NCBI GenBank assembly: GCA_900541925.1
Contig: UQMB01000004.1
Location: 62,001 to 126,000 of the forward strand
Length of the DNA: 64,000 nt
From: an uncultured Bacteroidales bacterium
Lineage (GTDB): Bacteria; Bacteroidota; Bacteroidia; Bacteroidales; UBA932
Reading direction: 5' to 3'
Position numbers and translations under genes: made by a program. Of the stretch, positions 49,597 to 56,687 are shown one piece after another. A model generated the notes under the pieces. It saw only the letters and a program-made list of their open reading frames with translations, was not told the DNA's origin and searched no databases. Each line of letters begins with the position of its first letter. Positions within the stretch are counted from its first letter, which is position 1.

Positions 49597-50739
49597 TTAC
49601 TTCTTGCCGGTCAGCAAAGAGAAAATCTTGTTGCTGACGTCGCTGTTCTCCTGAGTGCCGGAGAAATCGCGGGAATGAGGGCCGTAGGCGAAGAGCGGCA
49701 CCATTATAGGGGTGTGTCCGCGAGACGCGAACACGCCCTGGATGAGTCCTTCCTCCGGGACGCCCATGGACAGGGTGACGCCTCCGGTCTCGTGGTCTGC
49801 GCTGATGATCACCAGCGTGTGGCCGTCCTTCTCCGCGAAGCGTATGGCAGCCTCGATGGCCTTGTCGAAGTCCAGAGTCTCGTCAACCATCCCCTGATAG
49901 TTGTTCTTGTGCTCTTCCTTGTCGATGCGGGCGCCTTCGATCATGAGGAAAAACCCTTTCTTGGAGCGGGCGGACAGGAAGTCTATGGCCATCTGGGTTG
50001 TGGCCGGGAGATAGTCTCCACGCTCCGGCAGGGTCACGCTAGGCGGAAAATAGGCCAGCCTTTCGCTTTCGCCAAGGAGTTTTTCCTGTCCTTCCGGAGA
50101 ATAGATCACGTCAAATCTGTCATTTATCTCTTCGCGGACTTTCAGAGGAAGGCCCTCGAAGACCTTGCTGGAACCGGCCGAGGCGAACGCAAGATGGCTG
50201 GCCGCAAGGTCTGCCCAGATTTCTTCTCCCGCCCTGCGGTTGGCCTGGTGGGCGAAGAACGATGCCGGCGTGGCGCCGTCGAGATTGTCCGTGGAGAGCA
50301 CTCCGCAGGTGAATCCGAGCGGCTCAAGCCTTTCAGGGAGATTGAGGAGCGGCTGCTTGTCGGTGTCCAGTCCCACATAGCCGTTGTTGGTCTTGACTCC
50401 AGTGGCGTAGGCGGTGCCTGACGCCGCGGAGTCGGTGGTGAAGTTGTTGGCCGACTGTGTGCGGACATAGCCGCAGGTCTTGAGGTTGGTCATCGTGAGC
50501 GCGCCGCCGTTGGCGTACATCGCCGCATTGACGGCCCCGACTCCCATTCCGTCGCCGATGAGGAGTATGACATTGCGGACCTTTTTGTCCTTGCCGTCAT
50601 TTTTGAAGGACGGAGTATAACTGCTCTGTTGCTTGACACGGGCCTCACCGGCCGTCGCCTTCGCCTCTTTCCCCGGAGTCTGCGCGAATGCTGCGACCAC
50701 CAGGGAGAGGGCCAAGAGAGATGTGATGAATCTTTTCAT
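49597..50739 (-). CDS. Alkaline phosphatase (periplasmic, PhoA-like)
   Basis: A 380-residue exported metal-dependent phosphomonoesterase. After the signal peptide (SLVVAAFAQ) come NVILLIGDGMGVG (first metal-binding Asp) and NNFTTDSAASGTAYATG with nucleophile Ser104 in the DSAAS motif. MIEGARIDKEEHKNN and IISADHETGGVT carry the remaining zinc/magnesium ligands. It is shorter than E. coli PhoA, lacking part of the crown region. It lies downstream of a sulfatase and a C69 dipeptidase on the same strand; the three encode secreted hydrolases and may be co-transcribed. Confidence 0.93.
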   Translation of the reverse strand: MKRFITSLLALSLVVAAFAQTPGKEAKATAGEARVKQQSSYTPSFKNDGKDKKVRNVILLIGDGMGVGAVNAAMYANGGALTMTNLKTCGYVRTQSANNFTTDSAASGTAYATGVKTNNGYVGLDTDKQPLLNLPERLEPLGFTCGVLSTDNLDGATPASFFAHQANRRAGEEIWADLAASHLAFASAGSSKVFEGLPLKVREEINDRFDVIYSPEGQEKLLGESERLAYFPPSVTLPERGDYLPATTQMAIDFLSARSKKGFFLMIEGARIDKEEHKNNYQGMVDETLDFDKAIEAAIRFAEKDGHTLVIISADHETGGVTLSMGVPEEGLIQGVFASRGHTPIMVPLFAYGPHSRDFSGTQENSDVSNKIFSLLTGKK

Positions 50740-50751
50740 TTCTTATTGTTT

Positions 50752-52197
50752 TTATTCCCCCTTGAACAGAGGAAAGTTATGGTTCGGGATGTGTGACTCC
50801 ACCATTATGGCTTTGAGTTCCTCCACTTTCTGAGGCTCATGTGCCGCGAGGTCTGTGGTCTCGCCCGGGTCGCTGTCGAGGTTGTAGAGCTCGTAACGCT
50901 CGTCCGGCCTCTCGATGTTCAGCCTGATGAGTTTCCATGGTCCCTTGCGGGCCGCCTGGCTGTTCCTCTCGGCGAACTCGAAGTAGAGGTCCTCATGCTC
51001 CTTCTGGCCCTTGCGGCCCTCAAGGAGCGGCAGCAGGCTGATGCCGTCCATCTGGTCTTGCTCTGTCTCGCCAAGGATACTGCGGAAAGTAGGCATCATG
51101 TCCCAGAACGAGCACATGAAGTCTGTTTCGCCCCCTTCTTTGATGTGTCCCGGCCACTGGACGACCATAGGGACGCGGATGCCCCCCTCATAAAGGTCGC
51201 GCTTGTAGCCCCTCCAAGGGCCGTTGCTGTTGAAGAAGTCCGGATCAGCTCCGCCTTCAAGGTGCGGACCGTTGTCGCTGGAGAAGATGATGATGGTGTT
51301 GTCGTAGACGCCGAGTTCCTTGAGTTTGGCGACAATCTGTCCGACATACACGTCAAGCCTCGTGACCATGGCGGCGAAGGTGGCGTGAGGATACTCCTGA
51401 GAGCAATAGCCCCCGATGCGGAAGCGCGGATGCCCCTGATCCTGGCCCACATACGGAGTCTCTGGATACATGCCTCGGAACTTGGCTATGATGCTGTCCT
51501 GCGGCACGATGAGTTCGGCGTGCGGGATGGTTGTCGGATACCAGAGGAAGAACGGCTTGCCGTCCTTGACAGAGGCTTCCATGAACTTCAGGGCCTCTTC
51601 GTGGATGAGGTCGGCCGAGTAGCTTCCCTCCCCGTATGGGATTTCGTCCACATTGTCCTTGAGGATTACCTTCTCGCGGTTGTCCCAGAGGTGGTCCGGA
51701 TAGTAGCTGTGGGCGAGCGTCTGGCAGTTGTAACCGTAGAACTTGTCCACGCCCTGCTCGTTAGGGTCGCCGGTGGACGCGATAGGGCCGAGCCCCCATT
51801 TGCCGAAGGCTCCGGTGGTGTAGCCGGCGTCCTTGAAATCATGGAAGATGGTCTGTGCGTCCTCCGGGAGAGGGAACTGTCCCTCCGGCGGGACTTTGAG
51901 GTTGCCGCGGATATATGTGTGCCCGCTGTGCGTGCCTGTCACCAGACAGGAGCGGGACGGGGCGCTCACCGTGGTGCCGGAGTAGCACTGGGTGAAACGC
52001 AGTCCGTTGCTTGCTATGGCGTCGATGTTGGGTGTGCTGAACAGCTGCTGTCCGTAGCAGCTGATGTCTCCCCAACCGAGGTCATCGGCGAGGATGAAGA
52101 CCACGTTCGGCTTCGGCTGTTCTTTTCCCGTCTGTCCGCATCCCACGAGCGCGGTGCCGGCGGCCAAAGCTGCGCCGACTTTTGTCATTGTGCTCAT
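50752..52197 (-). CDS. Sulfatase (S1 family, serine-type formylglycine site), lipoprotein
   Basis: A 481-residue surface or periplasmic sulfate-ester hydrolase. The lipobox ALVGC (Cys20) predicts lipid anchoring. PNVVFILADDLGWGDISCYG holds the metal-binding aspartates, and TTVSAPSRSCLVTG contains the S-x-P-S-R motif (Ser78) that must be converted to formylglycine by the anaerobic radical-SAM maturase anSME, encoded elsewhere. GKWGLG and SSDNGPHLEGG complete the active site. Substrate is probably a sulfated host or algal glycan; not determinable here. Confidence 0.92.
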   Translation of the reverse strand: MSTMTKVGAALAAGTALVGCGQTGKEQPKPNVVFILADDLGWGDISCYGQQLFSTPNIDAIASNGLRFTQCYSGTTVSAPSRSCLVTGTHSGHTYIRGNLKVPPEGQFPLPEDAQTIFHDFKDAGYTTGAFGKWGLGPIASTGDPNEQGVDKFYGYNCQTLAHSYYPDHLWDNREKVILKDNVDEIPYGEGSYSADLIHEEALKFMEASVKDGKPFFLWYPTTIPHAELIVPQDSIIAKFRGMYPETPYVGQDQGHPRFRIGGYCSQEYPHATFAAMVTRLDVYVGQIVAKLKELGVYDNTIIIFSSDNGPHLEGGADPDFFNSNGPWRGYKRDLYEGGIRVPMVVQWPGHIKEGGETDFMCSFWDMMPTFRSILGETEQDQMDGISLLPLLEGRKGQKEHEDLYFEFAERNSQAARKGPWKLIRLNIERPDERYELYNLDSDPGETTDLAAHEPQKVEELKAIMVESHIPNHNFPLFKGE

Positions 52198-52205
52198 TGT
52201 ATTAT

Positions 52206-53903
52206 CTATTTAGATTCTAGTACTTTCCCGTTGTCTTTGGCGACGGCCTCTTTCCACTTGTCGGTGTATCCCGGCTGCGTGAGTCCGGCAGGGATGCCCT
52301 TGGAGTGCGGGGAGTGCAGGAAGTTGCCTTCTGCGTCCTGAGCCTTGACGTTGCCGTCGATGAATTTGACGAGCAGCATCTCCTCGAGCTTCGTCCAGTC
52401 CGCGAACTGGGTCTGCGCCGTCTTCACGGAGTATTTGGTCAGCAGCCTTATGGCCTTGCTGCGCTTGCCTCCGTCCAGCATTGCCACCGCCTTCTCGTCC
52501 ATCTGCGGCACCGCCACTTTCATCTGGTGATTCTCGAACTTGTCGGCCGCCTCGCGGACTACCGGAGCCATGTGGTTGTACATCTTATAGCAGGCGTTGG
52601 CCACGCGGTTGCACATCCAGAACTGGGAGGATGCGCTGTAGTGGAGCAGGTCTCCGTTGCCTTCGCTCAGGCATTCCGGCACCTCGCTTGAGTTGACATA
52701 GACAGGGGTGAGGTACGAGGTCGCGGCGTCGTCGCAGCCGAACCAGATGAGCGCGCCCACCTCGTCCGGAAGGTAGCCTCTGGACTGGGCCACGAACCAG
52801 AAACCGGTCTGCTGCGTGGCGATGGCCCTTTCGTTGACATAGGTCTTCCCCTCCCATTCGAAGCTCATCGGCCTCCAGCGGTAAGGCAGGGCGTTGCCGC
52901 CCGCGCCGATGTCGGTCGTCATGTCCATAGGGGTGCCCTCGAAGTGGTCGCGCATCACGTCTGCCACATCCTTCATCGTGATTTTCCGTGAAGGCTTGAT
53001 GAACAGCGGCATCTCCCCCTTGAGATCATATCCCATGGCGAGGTCGAGCCAGTCGGATGCAGGGCGGGTGACGGTGGCCCCGTCGGCGTCGGTGTAGGTG
53101 AAGTTGCCGTCACCGAGAATGTTGAATGCGCTCCAGGCGCGGGCCTCGCAGGCTCTCGCGCCGCTGAAGTCGAGGGGGTTGTATGCGTCGCGGAAGCTGA
53201 AGTCCTCGTCCTTGCCGCTGAACCAGCCTTTCTCGCGCGCGAAACTGATCACGTCCGGGGCGTAGAGGCAGTTCTCGGGATCATTGAGCGGGAAGCGCGT
53301 GATGCGTGCCTGATTGGCGTGGGCGCAGATGTATCCGTCCGGGATGCGCCTGGCCACCCAGACGATGCCCTTGTTGCCGCGTCCCTTGCCGACGAGATCC
53401 ATCACCCAAGCCTCCTTGGTGTCGGCTATCGAGAAGGTCTCGCCCTCTGACGGGTAGCCGTAGGTGTTGGCCAGGGAGACGATGTTCTCTATCGCCTCGC
53501 GGGCGGTGCGCGCCCTCTGAAGAGTCACATATATCAGTGAGCCATAGTCCATTATACCGTCCGGATCGGCCTGCTCCTCGCGTCCGCCCCAGGTTGTCTC
53601 GGCGATGATGAGCTGATGCTCGTTCATGTTGCCCATAGTCTGGTAGGTCTTGGCGATCTGGGCTATCTGCCCGAGCGGCCTCTGGGAGTCCCACTCGTAG
53701 ATGTCCAGCATGCTCCCCGGCTTGAAGCGTCCGGCTGGAGAGAAGTAGAGTTCGCCGTAGAGGAGATGTGAGTCGGCGGCGTAGGAGACCATGCAGGACC
53801 CGTCGGCGCTCGCTCCGGCCGTGATTATGACATTGGTGCAGGCTTCGGCGCGGCTCCAGCAGAGCAGTGCGGCAGGAAGCAAGAATGGCAGAATTTTTCT
53901 CAT
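52206..53903 (-). CDS. Peptidase family C69 dipeptidase (Ntn-hydrolase)
   Basis: A 565-residue secreted dipeptidase. The signal peptide is followed directly by CTNVIITAGASADGS: Cys22 becomes the N-terminal nucleophile once the leader is removed (SRAEA-C). SYAADSHLLYGELYF and IAETTWGGREEQADPDGIMDYGSLIYV match PepD/C69 enzymes. It would hydrolyse dipeptides such as those released by the DPP7-type peptidase. First gene of the run with sulfatase and phosphatase. Confidence 0.9.
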   Translation of the reverse strand: MRKILPFLLPAALLCWSRAEACTNVIITAGASADGSCMVSYAADSHLLYGELYFSPAGRFKPGSMLDIYEWDSQRPLGQIAQIAKTYQTMGNMNEHQLIIAETTWGGREEQADPDGIMDYGSLIYVTLQRARTAREAIENIVSLANTYGYPSEGETFSIADTKEAWVMDLVGKGRGNKGIVWVARRIPDGYICAHANQARITRFPLNDPENCLYAPDVISFAREKGWFSGKDEDFSFRDAYNPLDFSGARACEARAWSAFNILGDGNFTYTDADGATVTRPASDWLDLAMGYDLKGEMPLFIKPSRKITMKDVADVMRDHFEGTPMDMTTDIGAGGNALPYRWRPMSFEWEGKTYVNERAIATQQTGFWFVAQSRGYLPDEVGALIWFGCDDAATSYLTPVYVNSSEVPECLSEGNGDLLHYSASSQFWMCNRVANACYKMYNHMAPVVREAADKFENHQMKVAVPQMDEKAVAMLDGGKRSKAIRLLTKYSVKTAQTQFADWTKLEEMLLVKFIDGNVKAQDAEGNFLHSPHSKGIPAGLTQPGYTDKWKEAVAKDNGKVLESK

Positions 53904-53919
53904 TTTATCTTTTCTTTAT

Positions 53920-53927
53920 TAAATTTG
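53920..53927 (+). promoter_or_regulatory. TAAATTTG -7 promoter element
   Basis: TAnnTTTG match, 22 bp before the ATG at 53950; serves the small secreted protein and probably pheS. Confidence 0.5.
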
Positions 53928-53949
53928 CGTTTTGACAAGATACAAATCT

Positions 53950-54351
53950 ATGAAATTTTTTGGGATTATCATTTTGTTGTGCTTGCCTATCTGCCTCTCG
54001 GCCCAGCAGAGCCAGACCGACCCTGAGAAGGAAGAGAAGCAGATGCGTACAGCCATAGACTCTCAGATAGAGACATTTACCCGTACTCTGAAGCTTGAGG
54101 ACTGGCAGGTTTTCTATCTGGACTCCATCATGACCCACGACTACACAGCTATGAGGGATGAGATCAAATCTCTTAGCGAAGCCAAGGTGGGCAATTCCGA
54201 TGCGTACCAGATGGCGCAGGACAAGTGGATGGAGAAGATGTACCAGGCCTTCGACAAGGTGCTTGACCGGGACCAGTGGGCCAAGTATCAGAAGTCCGGG
54301 GCCGGAAGAGACAAGAAAGCTCGCGACAAGCGTGCCGCGAAAAGGAAATAG
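53950..54351 (+). CDS. Small exported hypothetical protein
   Basis: A 133-residue protein with signal peptide MKFFGIIILLCLPICLSAQ, then a charged helical body (KQMRTAIDSQIETFTRTLKLEDWQVFYLDSIMTHDY) and a lysine/arginine-rich tail (GRDKKARDKRAAKRK). The fold recalls Spy/CpxP-like periplasmic helical proteins only in a general way. It ends 3 bp before pheS and is likely on the same transcript. Confidence 0.75.
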   Translation: MKFFGIIILLCLPICLSAQQSQTDPEKEEKQMRTAIDSQIETFTRTLKLEDWQVFYLDSIMTHDYTAMRDEIKSLSEAKVGNSDAYQMAQDKWMEKMYQAFDKVLDRDQWAKYQKSGAGRDKKARDKRAAKRK

Positions 54352-54354
54352 AGT

Positions 54355-55392
54355 ATGAACAGAGAAGATATAGACAAAGTCCTCTCTGAGCTTTCGGAGC
54401 TCAAGTGCAGGACTCAGAAGGAAGTCGAGGATGCGAGGGTTCGCTTCCTGGGCAAGAAAGGTGTGGTCACCGCTCTTTTCGACGAGTTCCGTGTCGTGGA
54501 CAAGGAGAAGAAGAAGGAGTTCGGCCGCACGCTCAACGAACTCAAGCAGGCGGCCGTCGCCAAGATTGAGCAGCTTCGTGAAACCGTCTCCGAAGAGGGG
54601 GCGGCCGAGGGCGGCAGGGAAGACCTTTCCATGCCCGGAGACCCATACAAGCTCGGTTCAAGGCACCCGGTGTCCATCGTGCGCCAGGAGATCGTGGACA
54701 TCTTCCGCAAATTCGGATACGATGTCGCCGAGGGACCGGAGATCGAGGACGACCATCATGTGTTCGAGGCTCTCAACTTCCCTCCGAACCATCCGGCCCG
54801 CGACATGCAGGACACTTTCTTCGTGTCGACAGGGCATCCGAATCCGCTGCTGCTCCGCACCCACACCTCCAGCGTGCAGGTGCGCACAATGGAGTCCCAG
54901 AAGGTTCCGATCAGGGTCGTGTGCCCTGGAAGGGTGTTCCGCAACGAGGCCATCAGCGCCCGTGCCCACTGTATCTTCCATCAGATCGAAGGCCTCTATG
55001 TCGATGAAGGCGTGACTTTCGCCGACCTCAAGCAGGCCATTCTCCTGTTTGCGCGCGAGATGTTCGGGCCGGAGACCCAGATCCGCATGCGCCCGTCGTA
55101 CTTCCCGTTCACTGAGCCGTCCGCCGAGGTGGACGTCAGCTGCAACATCTGCCACGGCAAGGGCTGCAATATCTGCAAGGGTACCGGCTGGCTGGAGATT
55201 CTCGGCTGCGGCATGGTGGACCCGAATGTCCTCGAGGCCAACGGCATCGACCCGAAGAAGTACAGCGGCTTCGCCTTCGGCATGGGGCTGGAGCGCATCG
55301 CCATGCTCAAGTGGAGGGTTAACGACCTGCGCCATTATTTCGAAAACGATATGCGCTTCCTCAAGGAGTTCGACTCCGCGCCGGAAGTTTAG
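54355..55392 (+). CDS. pheS: Phenylalanine-tRNA ligase alpha subunit
   Basis: A 345-residue class II synthetase subunit charging tRNA-Phe as an alpha2-beta2 enzyme. N-terminal coiled coil to about 90, then the catalytic core: motif 1 region GSRHPVSIVRQEIVDIF, motif 2 RVVCPGRVFRNEAISARAHCIFHQ, motif 3 GFAFGMGLERIAML. It contains the cysteine-rich insertion CNICHGKGCNICKGTGW seen in PheS of several phyla, possibly zinc-binding. pheT is not in the window. Confidence 0.97.
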   Translation: MNREDIDKVLSELSELKCRTQKEVEDARVRFLGKKGVVTALFDEFRVVDKEKKKEFGRTLNELKQAAVAKIEQLRETVSEEGAAEGGREDLSMPGDPYKLGSRHPVSIVRQEIVDIFRKFGYDVAEGPEIEDDHHVFEALNFPPNHPARDMQDTFFVSTGHPNPLLLRTHTSSVQVRTMESQKVPIRVVCPGRVFRNEAISARAHCIFHQIEGLYVDEGVTFADLKQAILLFAREMFGPETQIRMRPSYFPFTEPSAEVDVSCNICHGKGCNICKGTGWLEILGCGMVDPNVLEANGIDPKKYSGFAFGMGLERIAMLKWRVNDLRHYFENDMRFLKEFDSAPEV

Positions 55393-55398
55393 ATTTAT

Positions 55399-55428
55399 AG
55401 GGTCCCGCCTGTTGACGGGGCGGGCCCT
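55399..55428 (+). terminator. pheS terminator-like hairpin
   Basis: AGGG-(T bulge)-CCCGCC pairing with GGGCGGGCCCT (55399-55409 with 55418-55428). Its 3' arm touches the first base of the preQ1 riboswitch candidate. Confidence 0.6.
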
Positions 55429-55459
55429 GTGTTCTTGAAACCACGTTAAAAAACAAGAA
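55428..55459 (+). promoter_or_regulatory. Candidate preQ1-I riboswitch
   Basis: Short H-type pseudoknot architecture: stem TGTG / CACG (55428-55431 with 55442-55445), loop beginning TTCTTG (55432-55437), A-rich strand TTAAAAAA, and CAAG (55454-55457) that pairs with CTTG in the loop (extendable to TTCTTG / CAAGAA). This matches preQ1-I: GUUCUNG in the loop, AAAAAAC in the tail. The pseudoknot ends 3-4 nt before the ATG of a queuosine-precursor transporter, so ligand binding would block translation initiation. Confidence 0.7.
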
Positions 55460-55460
55460 A

Positions 55461-56156
55461 ATGTCAAAAAAATTCAGCATCAGATTTCTGGTGATGGCAG
55501 TGCTTTTTGCGGTCTGCCTGATCACCTCCAACTTCTTCGTACCACGCGTATGGCAGGTGGGGCACCTGCCGCTGCAGCTTTCGGGAGCGGTACTTCTTTT
55601 CCCGGTTTCCTACATCATCAACGACTGTCTCACGGAGGTCTACGGGTATCGCAAGGCGAGGCTCGTCATCTTCCTGGCATTCGCCTTGAGCGCGTTCGTG
55701 GCCTTGATGTCCACCCTCGTATGCCTGCTCCCGGCTCCGATTGAAGACGGAAGCAAGGCTGTAGCCGCGAGCTTCGACTCGCTGTTCATGATGGTGCCCA
55801 AGACCACTGTCGCCTCGCTCCTGGCGTTTGTGATCGGGTCCAACTTCAACGCGTTCATCATGAGCAAGATGAAGGTGGCGTCCGGGGGCCGTGCTTTCGG
55901 GTTGAGGGCCATCGTCTCATCTCTGGGGGGCGAGCTTCTGGATTCCTGCATCTTCTGCCCGATTGCGTTCTGGGGCATCATGAGCCCCAAGGCGATACTT
56001 GGCATCATCTGTACCCAGGTCTGCGTCAAGACACTCTACGAACTGCTTGTCCTGCCGCTTACCGCCCTGATAGTCAAGCGTCTCAAGCAGAAGGAGGGAG
56101 AGGACGAGTACGATATCAACATTTCTTATAACCCATTCAGATTGTCAGATATATGA
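55461..56156 (+). CDS. yhhQ: Queuosine precursor transporter (YhhQ/VUT family)
   Basis: A 231-residue inner-membrane protein with about six helices (FLVMAVLFAVCLITSNFFV; LSGAVLLFPVSYIINDCLTEVYGYRKAR; FLAFALSAFVALMSTLVCLLP). The conserved acidic motif INDCLTEVYGY identifies the VUT_1 family, which imports preQ0, preQ1 or queuine. Overlaps queF by 4 bp and lies behind the preQ1-I candidate; together they make a queuosine salvage unit. Confidence 0.93.
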   Translation: MSKKFSIRFLVMAVLFAVCLITSNFFVPRVWQVGHLPLQLSGAVLLFPVSYIINDCLTEVYGYRKARLVIFLAFALSAFVALMSTLVCLLPAPIEDGSKAVAASFDSLFMMVPKTTVASLLAFVIGSNFNAFIMSKMKVASGGRAFGLRAIVSSLGGELLDSCIFCPIAFWGIMSPKAILGIICTQVCVKTLYELLVLPLTALIVKRLKQKEGEDEYDINISYNPFRLSDI

Positions 56157-56611
56157 GCGACAGAAGCAACGACGGTCTCACCGCCCTCGGGCGCAAGACA
56201 AAATACAGGGACGACTACGCCCCCGAGGTCCTGGAAACTTTCGTCAACAAGCACCATGACAACGATTACTGGGTGAGGTTCAATTGTCCCGAGTTCACGT
56301 CCCTCTGCCCCATCACCGGGCAGCCGGATTTCGCCGAGATTCGCATAAGCTACATCCCGGATGTGAAGATGGTGGAGAGCAAGAGCCTGAAACTCTATCT
56401 GTTCAGCTTCCGCAACCACGGCGACTTCCACGAGGACTGTGTCAACATCATCATGAAGGACCTCATCGCGCTGATGGATCCCAAGTACATAGAGGTCACG
56501 GGCCTGTTCACTCCGCGCGGCGGCATATCCATCTACCCTTATGCCAATTATGGTCGCCCGGGGACAAAGTATGAGACGCTGGCGGAGCAACGCTTCGCGA
56601 CCCACGAGTAG
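56153..56611 (+). CDS. queF: NADPH-dependent 7-cyano-7-deazaguanine reductase (preQ0 to preQ1)
   Basis: A 152-residue unimodular QueF that reduces the nitrile preQ0 to the amine preQ1. Nucleophile Cys52 is in EFTSLCPITGQPDFA and the substrate-binding Glu in VESKSLKLYLFSFRNHGDFHED (the QueF motif, ESKSLK). The region PRGGISIYPYANYG is conserved. Translationally coupled to yhhQ. Confidence 0.97.
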   Translation: MSDRSNDGLTALGRKTKYRDDYAPEVLETFVNKHHDNDYWVRFNCPEFTSLCPITGQPDFAEIRISYIPDVKMVESKSLKLYLFSFRNHGDFHEDCVNIIMKDLIALMDPKYIEVTGLFTPRGGISIYPYANYGRPGTKYETLAEQRFATHE

Positions 56612-56687
56612 TTTCGGCAAATTTTCGTATATTGCTCTCCGGCTCCGGCGGCGTTGATGCCGGGGCCGGTTAATCAATGTGTCTTAT

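Noticed and set aside
50839..52341. Long plus-strand frame of about 500 codons opposite the sulfatase gene
   Set aside because: Antisense shadow: the minus-strand sulfatase has signal peptide, lipobox and active-site motifs; the opposite frame has none.
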